Source: Lysobacter prati
Lineage (GTDB): Bacteria > Pseudomonadota > Gammaproteobacteria > Xanthomonadales > Xanthomonadaceae
DNA length: 64,000 nucleotides
Direction: 5' to 3'
Assembly: GCF_009765215.1 (NCBI RefSeq)
Contig: NZ_VLNV01000003.1
Coordinates: 1 to 64,000, forward strand
Under the pieces are notes generated by a model. It was not told where the DNA came from, made no database searches, and saw only the letters and a list, made by a program, of their open reading frames with translations. Both the position numbers and the translations under genes were made by a program. Below, in pieces: positions 47,001 to 54,998 of the stretch (position 1 is the stretch's first letter; each line of letters begins with the position of its first letter).

Positions 47001-47273
47001 TCAGCGCACGCGACCGCGCCGGAACAGGTTGACGATGGCCAGCAGCACGATCGCGCCGACCAGCGACATCAGCAACCCGCTCATGCTGAAGTTGCCGTCG
47101 TTGATGTCGCCACCCAAGCCGAAAAGGCCGCCCAGCCAGCCGCCGATGAAGGCGCCGACGATGCCGACGACGATATTGAGGAACATGCCCTGTTGCGCGT
47201 CGGTCTTCATGATCAGGCTGGCGAGCCAACCGATGATGCCGCCGACGATCAGCCAGACGAGGATACCCATCAT
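47001..47273 (-). CDS. GlsB/YeaQ/YmgE family stress membrane protein
   Basis: A 90-residue membrane protein with three Gly-rich helices (about 3-22, 30-50, 65-83) and the family motif IGWLASLIMKTD. Members are transglycosylase-associated stress proteins without a known activity. The ribosome binding site GGAGA is about eight bases before the ATG. Confidence 0.93.
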   Translation of the reverse strand: MMGILVWLIVGGIIGWLASLIMKTDAQQGMFLNIVVGIVGAFIGGWLGGLFGLGGDINDGNFSMSGLLMSLVGAIVLLAIVNLFRRGRVR

Positions 47274-47423
47274 GCTCGTGTCTCCTTGACCCGCATCCGT
47301 GAGCGGCCATGCGCCCCAAGGGTGGGGCGAGGCGAGTCTGTATGGGTCGACGTGATGGCGATGTCAGAAATTGCGGCAAATCGGCGCTGTTGAGCGGCGA
47401 GCACGCCTGTTCAAGCGCCCCCC

Positions 47424-48779
47424 TCAGCCGTGCAGCAATGCGGCGAGCGCGCCTCTCGGCAGCTTGCCGGTCTCGTTGCGTGGCAGTGCGGCGATACGAC
47501 GCAACGGTCGCGGCAGGAACACCGGATCGATCTGCAGGCGCAACGCCGCCAGGATCGTCGCTTCGTCGAGCCCGGGTGCGACCGCGAGCGCGGCGATGCG
47601 GCGCACGCCCATCGCATCGGCCTCGTCGAGCTGGAACACGACCCCGTCTTCGACGCCAGGCACGGCCAGCAGCTTGCGGGTGAGGTCGCCCAGCGAAGCG
47701 CGCTTGCCGGCGATCTCGAGCATGTCGGCATTGCGGCCGCGCAGCACGAAACGCCCGTCGAGCGGATCGACTTCGACCAGGTCGGCCAGCACCACCGGCT
47801 CGGGCAGGTGCGCGGCATGCACGGCGGTGCCGTCGGGCTGCGGTGCGAGGCGCACGCCAGGCAGCGGCGTCCAGGCGATCTCGCTTGCGGTGCGGCGGCG
47901 CGCGATCACGCAGGTTTCGGTCGAGCCGAATACTTCGCGAACTTCGCAGCCGAAGCGCGCTTCCGCGGCCAGTGCGAGCTCGGCCGGCAGCGGCGCGGTC
48001 GCCGAGACGATGCCGGCCAGCGGCGGCAGCTCCAATCCTTCGGCGACCAGTGCACGCAGATGCACCGGCGTGGTCACCAGCAGCGGAGGCGTCGGCGCGT
48101 CGTGCAGCGCGCGGGCAACATCGGCCGGGAACAGCGGTCGCGCCGAGTGCACGGCGATCGGGCCGAGCATCGGCAGCAGCACCGACATCTCCATGCCATA
48201 CATGTGCTGCGGCGGCACGGTGGCGACGACATGCGTCACGCCCGCAACGTCGAGCAGGCCCGCAAGCGCCGCCAGGTTCTGCCCGGTACTGGCGCGGAAA
48301 CTCGCCCAGGTCTTGGCGTACGGGCGCGGCTGGCCGGTGCTGCCGGAGGTGAAGCCGATCGCGACCACCGTGTCGGCGTCGACCCGCAACGGCGCGCCAT
48401 CAAGCTGCGGCAGCGGCTGCGGCAGGTGGAAGCAGTCCGGGGGCGCCAACGCCAGTGCGTCGTCGCCAAGGCAATAGCTGTCGGGATACTGGCCGCGCAC
48501 CTGATCGATGACCGCCGGTGCGCGCGAAGGTGGGAGCAAGGTCGTCTGCCCGCGCACCGCGGCGGCGCAGAACGCCACCAGGAAGTGGTAGCGGTCCTCG
48601 CACAGGTTGATGGCATGGGCAGCGGCCGGCAGCATCGCCGCCACCGCCCGCACCTGGCGCGAGAACGTGTCCAGGTCGATGGCCCCGGCGGCATCGAAGG
48701 CAATGGCGCGCACACCGTCGCCGTGCGTCAGAGGCACGGGCGAGTGACTGGCGGTGCTGGCGTCGATGACGGCGGACAT
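47424..48779 (-). CDS. xanA2: AMP-forming acyl ligase of aryl-polyene starter unit
   Basis: A 451-residue ANL-type enzyme, shorter than most acyl-CoA ligases. The P-loop is TSGSTGQPRPYAK near 145-157, the VFGSTETCVIARR segment is near 280-292, and the C-terminal catalytic Lys is in NETGKLPRG. In xanthomonadin synthesis XanA2 activates 3-hydroxybenzoate and loads it on the acyl carrier protein. This is the best candidate for that step here, since no such ligase is found inside the main pigment locus. The gene is divergent (82 bp) from the phosphopantetheinyl transferase, which acts on the same carrier. The symbol is assigned by pathway logic. Confidence 0.82.
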   Translation of the reverse strand: MSAVIDASTASHSPVPLTHGDGVRAIAFDAAGAIDLDTFSRQVRAVAAMLPAAAHAINLCEDRYHFLVAFCAAAVRGQTTLLPPSRAPAVIDQVRGQYPDSYCLGDDALALAPPDCFHLPQPLPQLDGAPLRVDADTVVAIGFTSGSTGQPRPYAKTWASFRASTGQNLAALAGLLDVAGVTHVVATVPPQHMYGMEMSVLLPMLGPIAVHSARPLFPADVARALHDAPTPPLLVTTPVHLRALVAEGLELPPLAGIVSATAPLPAELALAAEARFGCEVREVFGSTETCVIARRRTASEIAWTPLPGVRLAPQPDGTAVHAAHLPEPVVLADLVEVDPLDGRFVLRGRNADMLEIAGKRASLGDLTRKLLAVPGVEDGVVFQLDEADAMGVRRIAALAVAPGLDEATILAALRLQIDPVFLPRPLRRIAALPRNETGKLPRGALAALLHG

Positions 48780-48861
48780 GACGTTTGTTTCCTGCGGCTG
48801 GCGCCGACTTTCCCCGCATTAGCTTACGCTGCAGGTCGCCTGCGAACCCAAACGCAAGTTC

Positions 48862-49458
48862 ATGACCCTGTCTGTCCCCACAACGCCACCTGCCGGCACC
48901 GTGCGCTGGGCCTGGCGCCCGCACCTGCCACGGCAGCCGGCCGAGCCGCTGGCGCGGGAGTGGCTCGCCGCCGAGCTGGGCGTTACCGCCGCCGCCCTGC
49001 CGCTGGCCCGCGATTCGCGTGGTCGGCCCCGGCTGGGCGGTGAACTGGTCAGCTGGGACTGCAACTGGAGCCACAGCGGCGACGGCCTGCTGATCGCCCT
49101 GGGCCGGGACGTCCAGGTCGGCATCGACCTCGAACGATTGCGCCCGCGCGCCCGCGCGCTGGAACTGGCCCAGCGCTTTTTCACCGAGACGGAAGTGGCC
49201 TGGCTGCACGCGGCGCCCTCGGCGGCGGTGCGCGACCACGCCTTCCTGCGACTGTGGTGCGCCAAGGAAGCCGTACTGAAGGCGCACGGCCACGGCATCT
49301 CTTTCGGCCTGGACCGCCTGCGCTTCGAGGACGGGGACGGTGGCCTGCGCCTGGTGGCCTGCGATCCGGCACTGGGCCAGCCGCAGCAATGGCGCCTGCA
49401 GGAGCTGCAACCGGCGCAGGACTACCTCGGCGCCCTGGCCTGGCGCCCTGCCCTGTAA
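48862..49458 (+). CDS. Sfp-type 4'-phosphopantetheinyl transferase
   Basis: A 198-residue phosphopantetheinyl transferase. The metal-binding GIDLE segment is near residues 92-96 and the catalytic WCAKEA motif is near 132-137, both intact. It transfers the phosphopantetheine arm from CoA to the Ser of carrier proteins, presumably including the pigment acyl carrier protein (Ser44). Short Sfp-like enzymes of this type accompany aryl-polyene ligases. It is divergent from the AMP ligase; the spacer holds a small inverted repeat GCAGG-TCG-CCTGC at 48831-48843. Confidence 0.92.
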   Translation: MTLSVPTTPPAGTVRWAWRPHLPRQPAEPLAREWLAAELGVTAAALPLARDSRGRPRLGGELVSWDCNWSHSGDGLLIALGRDVQVGIDLERLRPRARALELAQRFFTETEVAWLHAAPSAAVRDHAFLRLWCAKEAVLKAHGHGISFGLDRLRFEDGDGGLRLVACDPALGQPQQWRLQELQPAQDYLGALAWRPAL

Positions 49459-49512
49459 GACCGAACGCGCTTCTACAAAAGGCAGGGGCGCATCGGCGAT
49501 ACTGCGCGCCGG

Positions 49513-50172
49513 ATGAATACCCCCGCTCCCTTCGCTCCGTCGCTGCGCAAGTCGCTCGACGATGGCCTGCGCGCCCTTGCCCTCGATCCGGCGCTGTCGG
49601 CGCCGCTGCTCGACTACCTGGCACTGCTGCTGCGCTGGAACAAGACCTACAACCTCACCGCGGTGCGCGATCCGCAGGAGATGGTCAGCAAGCACCTGCT
49701 CGATTCGCTGGCGATGCACCCGTTTGTCGAGGACATCGCCGCACGTGGCGGCAACCTGGCCGACCTTGGCACCGGTGCCGGCCTGCCCGGCATCCCGCTG
49801 GCGATCGTCAAGCCCCGCTTGCGCGTGACCCTGGTCGAAAGCGCCGGCAAGAAGGCGCGCTTCATGCGCGAGGCGATCCGCCAGCTCGGCCTGCGCGATG
49901 CCCGCGTCGCCGAAGCGCGGATCGAGGCCGTGGCCGAGCCGGGCGAGTACGACGCAATCACCGCCCGCGCCCTGGCCACGCTGCCGCTGATCATCGAACT
50001 GGGCGGTCACCTGCTCAAACCCGACGGCTGCCTGCTGGCGATGAAGGGCGTCTACCCCGCCGACGAGATCGCGGCGCTGCCCGAGGGATGGGCGGTGCGG
50101 GATGTGCACCCGCTCACGGTTCCGGGACTGGATGCCGAGCGGCATCTGATAGTGGTGGGACGCACCGGCTAG
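49513..50172 (+). CDS. rsmG: 16S rRNA m7G527 methyltransferase RsmG (GidB)
   Basis: A 219-residue SAM-dependent methyltransferase that makes 7-methylguanosine at position 527 of 16S rRNA. The SAM-binding motif [17 protein letters not shown] is at about 92-108, preceded by the [12 protein letters not shown] family segment. It lies upstream of parA and parB, a common order in proteobacteria near the replication origin. Loss of this enzyme commonly gives low-level streptomycin resistance in other species. Confidence 0.95.
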   Translation: MNTPAPFAPSLRKSLDDGLRALALDPALSAPLLDYLALLLRWNKTYNLTAVRDPQEMVSKHLLDSLAMHPFVEDIAARGGNLADLGTGAGLPGIPLAIVKPRLRVTLVESAGKKARFMREAIRQLGLRDARVAEARIEAVAEPGEYDAITARALATLPLIIELGGHLLKPDGCLLAMKGVYPADEIAALPEGWAVRDVHPLTVPGLDAERHLIVVGRTG

Positions 50173-50348
50173 CCAGCCACCGACGCCAGATCGGCGCAAG
50201 TGCTTGATCCGGGGTCGCCAACCGTCGCGGCGCCCCGTCCATATCGCCTAGACAGCAAGGCGGGGACGCGGACGGGTTCGCATCCGGGCATAATCCACGG
50301 TCCGGCCCCACGCCGGTCCACTTCCGCACACAGCCCAGGACGAGCCGC

Positions 50349-51170
50349 ATGGCCCGCATCATCGCCGTCGCCAACCAGAAAGGCGGGGTCGGCAAGACCA
50401 CCACTGCCGTCAACCTGGCCGCTGCGCTCGCGCGCACGCCCAAGCGGGTGCTGCTGGTGGACCTCGATCCGCAGGGCAACGCGACGATGGGCAGCGGCGT
50501 CAACAAGCGCGAGCTTGAGAACTCGATCTGCGAAGTGCTGCTGGGCGAGACCCAGGTGCGCAGCGCGATCGTGCGTACTGCCGAGGAGTTCGACCTGCTG
50601 CCGGGCAACATCGACCTGACCGCGGTCGAAGTGCAGCTGATGGCCGAACCTGGCCGCGAGCAGCGCCTGCGCCTGGCGCTGCAGGAACTGCGCCCGGACT
50701 ACGACTACATCCTGATCGATTGCCCGCCGGCGCTGTCGCTGCTCACGCTCAACGCGCTGACCGCCGCCGACTCGATCATCGTGCCGATGCAGTGCGAGTA
50801 CTACGCACTGGAAGGCCTGAGCGCGCTGGTCGATACCATCGATGCGCTCAAGGCCAACCTCAATCCCAAGCTCGAGATCGAAGGCGTGCTGCGCACCATG
50901 TTCGACGTGCGCAACAACCTCGCCAATGCCGTCTCGGCCGAGCTGATCACCCACTTCGGTGACCGCGTCTTCCGCACCATCGTGCCGCGCAACGTGCGCC
51001 TGGCCGAGGCACCCAGCCACGGCCAGAGCATCGTCGGCTATGACCGCGCCAGCCGCGGCGGTATTGCCTACATGGGCCTGGCCGGCGAAGTGCTGCGCCG
51101 CCAGCGCGAACGCGACCAGGCCGCCAAGGCAGCAGCACGTCCGCCTGAAGCGAAGGAGACCACGGCATGA
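50349..51170 (+). CDS. parA: Chromosome partitioning ATPase ParA
   Basis: A 273-residue ParA/Soj ATPase. The deviant Walker A is KGGVGKTTTAVN (residues about 11-22), the switch I segment is LDPQGNAT, and Walker B is YILIDCPPAL. It works with ParB to segregate chromosome origins. ATG at 50349 precedes the MARIIAVANQ start. Overlap with parB is four bases. No parS site was noticed nearby. Confidence 0.95.
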   Translation: MARIIAVANQKGGVGKTTTAVNLAAALARTPKRVLLVDLDPQGNATMGSGVNKRELENSICEVLLGETQVRSAIVRTAEEFDLLPGNIDLTAVEVQLMAEPGREQRLRLALQELRPDYDYILIDCPPALSLLTLNALTAADSIIVPMQCEYYALEGLSALVDTIDALKANLNPKLEIEGVLRTMFDVRNNLANAVSAELITHFGDRVFRTIVPRNVRLAEAPSHGQSIVGYDRASRGGIAYMGLAGEVLRRQRERDQAAKAAARPPEAKETTA

Positions 51171-52072
51171 GCGTAGCCAAGAAGCGCGGTCTCGGCCGCG
51201 GTCTGGAAGCCCTTCTCGGTCCCAAGGCAGCGGCGGAAGCGCCGGTGCTGGAGGCGACCGAGGGCGATGTGCTGCGCAGCCTGCCGGTCGACTCGCTGAC
51301 ACCGGGCAAGTACCAGCCGCGCAAGCACTGGGACCAGGACAAGCTCGCCGAGCTGGCCGAGTCGATCAAGGCCCAGGGCGTGATCCAGCCCATCGTCGTG
51401 CGCGACATCGGTGGCAAGCGTTACGAGATCATCGCCGGCGAACGCCGCTGGCGCGCCTCGCAGTTGGCCGGGCTGAGCGACATCCCGGTGGTGATCCGCG
51501 AAGTCGACGACCGCACCGTGGTCGCGATGGCGCTGATCGAGAACATCCAGCGCGAAGACCTCAATCCGCTCGAGGAAGCCACCGCGCTGCAGCGCCTGAT
51601 CGACGAATTCGACCTGACCCACGCCCAGGCGGCCGAAGCGGTCGGCCGTTCGCGTGCGTCGGTGTCGAACATGCTGCGCCTGCTTGAGCTGCCCAACGAG
51701 ATCCGGGTGCTGTTGGAAACCCACGCGCTGGAAATGGGCCACGCCCGCGCCCTGCTGGCGCTGACCCCGCAGGCCGCGATCGCACTGGCCCGCCAGGCCG
51801 CCGAGCACGGCTGGTCGGTGCGCGAGGTCGAGCATCGCGTGCAGCAGCTGTCGGCCGGCGTGATCCCGACTTCGGGCAGCAAGCCCAAGGCCGCCAAGGC
51901 CAAGCCGCAGGCCGACATCGCTGCGCTCGAGCGCGAGTTGTCGGAATCGCTCAACACCAAGGTCAATGTGCTGCACGGCCGCGCCGGCAAGGGCCGCCTG
52001 GTCATCCACTACAACGACCTGGATTCGCTCGACGGCGTGCTGGAAAAGCTGCGCGGAAGCATTACCGAGTAA
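51167..52072 (+). CDS. parB: Chromosome partitioning protein ParB
   Basis: A 301-residue DNA-binding protein. The KKRGLGRGLEALLG start, the QPRKHWD segment and the CTP-binding GERRWRAS (near 90) are family landmarks, with a helix-turn-helix near 150-175 and a dimerisation tail. It binds parS and spreads along DNA. It is translationally coupled to parA (ATGA overlap). Confidence 0.95.
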   Translation: MSVAKKRGLGRGLEALLGPKAAAEAPVLEATEGDVLRSLPVDSLTPGKYQPRKHWDQDKLAELAESIKAQGVIQPIVVRDIGGKRYEIIAGERRWRASQLAGLSDIPVVIREVDDRTVVAMALIENIQREDLNPLEEATALQRLIDEFDLTHAQAAEAVGRSRASVSNMLRLLELPNEIRVLLETHALEMGHARALLALTPQAAIALARQAAEHGWSVREVEHRVQQLSAGVIPTSGSKPKAAKAKPQADIAALERELSESLNTKVNVLHGRAGKGRLVIHYNDLDSLDGVLEKLRGSITE

Positions 52073-52114
52073 CAACGCCGCCGAGCCGTCACCGTACAAA
52101 GCCAGGATGGCTTG

Positions 52115-52540
52115 ATGAACCCCTACAGTTATCGCGTTTCGCTGCGAGCCACCCATCCCAGCGCCGACCTGGCGCCGCTGTTCGAACAGCTGGGGCTGAC
52201 GCCCAGGCGCAGCTGGCGCGCCGGGCAGGCCAAGCCGCTCGACGGCGGCCAGGGCGTCTACCGCGACAGCTACGGCTATGCCGAACTGACGCCCGATGGA
52301 CAACCGCGCGAATGGGGTCGCGAGCAGATCGAGGATTTCCTGCGCGCCGTGCACCAGCGGCTGTCGATCCACCGCGATTGCCTGCATGCCTTTGCCGCCC
52401 AGGGCGGGCGCTGTGGACTGTTCGTCGGCCTGTTCGGCGAACAGGCCTTTGGCTTCGAACTGCAGCCCGAGCTCAGCGCCGGCCTGGCCGAATTGAAGCT
52501 GACGCTGAGCTTCGATTTCCATCCCGGTGACGACGGCTGA
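52115..52540 (+). CDS. DUF4279-like small protein
   Basis: A 141-residue soluble protein. It matches the DUF4279 pattern in general terms (short beta-rich domain starting NPYSYRVSLR and ending in SFDFHP). Function unknown. It starts 42 bp after parB and may ride on the same transcript. The 189 bp that follow, up to 52729, show no gene and should hold the epimerase promoter. Confidence 0.75.
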   Translation: MNPYSYRVSLRATHPSADLAPLFEQLGLTPRRSWRAGQAKPLDGGQGVYRDSYGYAELTPDGQPREWGREQIEDFLRAVHQRLSIHRDCLHAFAAQGGRCGLFVGLFGEQAFGFELQPELSAGLAELKLTLSFDFHPGDDG

Positions 52541-52729
52541 TCGGCGTTCCGACCGCTTTCCGACCTGCCGTCGGGCAAATTCACCGCCGGTTATTGCCCC
52601 GATCGGGCATCATTGGCGCCGGTCGGACAGGCTGCCGGATCGCGTGAGGCGCGATCGGCACCTCAAAATCGGCCCACCGTTGCTTCCAGGAGCAGTGGAA
52701 TTGGACGACGTCACCCCCGGACCCCAGCC

Positions 52730-53710
52730 ATGACCATCCTCGTTACCGGCGCTGCCGGCTTCATCGGCGCGTACACCTGCCGCGCCCTGCGCGCGCGCGG
52801 CGCGGATGTCGTCGGCCTGGACAACTACAACGACTACTACGATCCGCAGATCAAGCGCGACCGCGTCGCCGCGCTGTGCCCGGATGTCGACATCCGCACG
52901 CTCGACCTGGGTGACCGCGACGGCCTGGCGGCGCTGTTCGATGAAGTGCAGCCGACCCGGGTGATCCATCTGGCCGCGCAGGCCGGGGTGCGCTATTCGC
53001 TGACCCACCCGCATGCCTACGTCGACAGCAACCTGGCCGGCTTCGTCAATCTGCTCGAACTGTGCCGCCATCGCGGCGTGCAGCACCTGGTCTACGCCAG
53101 CTCCTCGTCGGTGTACGGCGACTCGGCGACGCCTCCTTTTTCCGAGGACCAGCGCATCGATCAGCCGCGCTCGCTGTACGCGGCGACCAAGGCCGCCAAC
53201 GAGCTGATGGCGCACACCTACGCGCACCTGTACGACCTGCGGTCGACCGGGCTGCGCTTCTTCACCGTGTACGGACCGTGGGGCCGCCCGGACATGGCGC
53301 CGCTGCTGTTCTCGCGCGCGGTCCTGGCAGGCCGTCCGATCGACGTGTTCAACCACGGCAAGATGCGTCGCGACTTCACCTACGTCGACGACATCGTCAA
53401 CGGCGTGCTCGGCGCGCTCGACCATCCGCCGGCCACCGACGTGGCACCGCCTGCGGCGCCGCACCGGGTATTCAACCTGGGCAACCACACTCCGGTGGAA
53501 CTCGAGCGTTTCATCCAGGTCATAGAGGCCGCTGCCGGCACGCAGGCCACCAAGGTCTACAAGCCGATGCAGCCCGGCGACATGGTCGAGACCATGGCGG
53601 ACACCGCGCGCGCGCAGGCAGCGTTCGGTTTCGAGCCGGCCACGCCGATCGAGACCGGGTTGCCGCGGGTCGTCGATTGGTGCCGCACCTATTTCGGCGA
53701 CAAGGCCTGA
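52730..53710 (+). CDS. UDP-glucuronate 4-epimerase-like NAD-dependent epimerase
   Basis: A 326-residue extended short-chain dehydrogenase. The NAD motif TGAAGFIG is at residues 6-13, the catalytic Ser is in SSSSVYG (near 128) and the Tyr-x-x-x-Lys in YAATKAANE (near 155). The FNHGKMRRDFTYVDDIV segment is typical of UDP-glucuronate 4-epimerases, which make UDP-galacturonate. The next gene, a GT2 six bases on, probably uses this or a related sugar. The exact sugar cannot be proven from sequence. Confidence 0.9.
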   Translation: MTILVTGAAGFIGAYTCRALRARGADVVGLDNYNDYYDPQIKRDRVAALCPDVDIRTLDLGDRDGLAALFDEVQPTRVIHLAAQAGVRYSLTHPHAYVDSNLAGFVNLLELCRHRGVQHLVYASSSSVYGDSATPPFSEDQRIDQPRSLYAATKAANELMAHTYAHLYDLRSTGLRFFTVYGPWGRPDMAPLLFSRAVLAGRPIDVFNHGKMRRDFTYVDDIVNGVLGALDHPPATDVAPPAAPHRVFNLGNHTPVELERFIQVIEAAAGTQATKVYKPMQPGDMVETMADTARAQAAFGFEPATPIETGLPRVVDWCRTYFGDKA

Positions 53711-53715
53711 GCCCC

Positions 53716-54450
53716 ATGAACAACACCCCGCAACTTTCGGTCGTGGTGCCGGTGTTCAACGAGCGCGACAACGTCGCTCCGCTCGTGCACGAGATCACTG
53801 CCGCGCTGCGCGGAAGAACCGATTTCGAGATCGTCTACATCGACGACCACTCGCGCGACGACACGCTGCAGGTGCTGCAGGCCCTCAAGGCCGAAGTGCC
53901 CGAGCTGCGCGTGATCCACCACGTCACCCAGAGCGGGCAGAGCACGGCCGTGCGCAACGGCGTCAAGGCCGCGCGCGGCACGTGGATCGCCACGCTCGAT
54001 GGCGATGGCCAGAACGACCCGGCCGACATCCCCAAGCTGCTCGACAAGCGTGACAGTGCCGGCGCCGACGAAGGTCTCAAGCTTTTTGCCGGCTGGCGCG
54101 TCAACCGCCAGGACAGCGGCAGCAAGCGCTGGGCCTCGCGCTGGGCCAATGCGATCCGCTCGCGCATGCTCCGCGACGACACGCCCGACACCGGCTGCGG
54201 CATCAAGTTGTTCGAGCGCGCCGCGTTCCTCGAGCTGCCCTACTTTGACCACATGCACCGCTACCTGCCGGCGCTGATGCAGCGCGCCGGCTGGAAGACG
54301 GTGAGCGTGCCAGTGAACCACCGCTCGCGCTCCACCGGCGTCTCGAAGTACAACAACCTCAACCGCGCCCTGGTCGGCATCAGCGACCTGCGCGGGGTTG
54401 CGTGGCTGATCAAGCGTGGCAAGGTCACTGCGGTGCGCGAGCTGAGCTGA
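53716..54450 (+). CDS. GT2 polyprenyl-phosphate sugar transferase-like protein
   Basis: A 244-residue GT2 enzyme of the DPM1/ArnC-like group. Visible are SVVVPVFNER, the DGDGQNDP metal-binding segment (near 95), and RSRSTGVSKYNN near 197-208, typical of enzymes that load sugars on polyprenyl phosphate. It lacks the C-terminal membrane helices of ArnC-type proteins. The next gene encodes a small membrane protein that could anchor it. With the epimerase upstream, a pathway to a galacturonate-type lipid carrier for LPS is plausible. Confidence 0.88.
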   Translation: MNNTPQLSVVVPVFNERDNVAPLVHEITAALRGRTDFEIVYIDDHSRDDTLQVLQALKAEVPELRVIHHVTQSGQSTAVRNGVKAARGTWIATLDGDGQNDPADIPKLLDKRDSAGADEGLKLFAGWRVNRQDSGSKRWASRWANAIRSRMLRDDTPDTGCGIKLFERAAFLELPYFDHMHRYLPALMQRAGWKTVSVPVNHRSRSTGVSKYNNLNRALVGISDLRGVAWLIKRGKVTAVRELS

Positions 54451-54460
54451 GGCCGGAGCG

Positions 54461-54802
54461 ATGGAATTCGACTTCATGAACCAATCCATTTCCTGGCTGG
54501 AATGGACGGGTCTGCACATGTCGCCGTGGAAGATCATCGGCCTGACCGGCGCGCTGATGTTCGGCGGCCGCTGGCTGGTGCAGTTCGTCGCCTCGCGCAA
54601 GCACGGCAAGCCGGTGATCCCGCGGCTGTTCTGGTACATGAGCCTGGTCGGCAGCGTGATGACACTGAGCTACTTCGTGTTCTCGCAGAAGCAGGACTCG
54701 GTCGGCGTGATCCAGAACCTGTTCCCGGCGTTCACCGCGGGCTACAGCCTGTACCTGGACATCCGGCATCGCGGCTGGCGGCGCGACCGGGCGAGTCACT
54801 GA
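54461..54802 (+). CDS. LAB_N domain small membrane protein
   Basis: A 113-residue membrane protein with three helices (about 22-40, 52-72, 82-100) and the LAB_N pattern (GRWLVQFVASRKHGKPVIP, FWYMSLVGS). The domain is named after the N-terminus of lipid-A-disaccharide synthase, but here it stands alone, as in many LPS-modification operons. It is ten bases after the GT2 gene. A membrane partner role is inferred. Another membrane glycosyltransferase expected in such operons is not found; a repeat follows instead. Confidence 0.88.
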   Translation: MEFDFMNQSISWLEWTGLHMSPWKIIGLTGALMFGGRWLVQFVASRKHGKPVIPRLFWYMSLVGSVMTLSYFVFSQKQDSVGVIQNLFPAFTAGYSLYLDIRHRGWRRDRASH

Positions 54803-54807
54803 GGCCC

Positions 54808-54927
54808 CCGTCGTCCCGGCGAAAGCCGGGACCCATTTTGACTTTCGCGATGCCCCCAGCCTGCCCGGATTCCCGCCTTCGCGGGAATGGCGAGCGAAAT
54901 GGATCCCGGCTTTCGCCGGAATGACGG
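54808..54927. repeat. GTCCCGGCGAAAGCC-type palindromic intergenic repeat
   Basis: A full copy of the repeat seen at 31702-31793: edges CCGTCGTCCCGGCGAAAGCC and TTTCGCCGGAATGACGG, with an inner ATTCCCGCCTTCGCGGGAAT hairpin (about 54869-54890). It begins six bases after the LAB_N gene. Confidence 0.82.
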
Positions 54928-54998
54928 CAAGCGGCGCGATCCATACGTTGCCGGATGCCGTCAACCGGCCGCATCGGCCAACGAACCACCCCTCGGGA

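Noticed and set aside
48400-50199. Long - strand frame across the transferase and rsmG genes
   Set aside because: It crosses several well-supported genes in antisense and has shadow-type composition.
49459-52114. A parS site near parA-parB
   Set aside because: No palindrome of the usual parS form was noticed in this stretch, so none is annotated; an exact scan could not be run.
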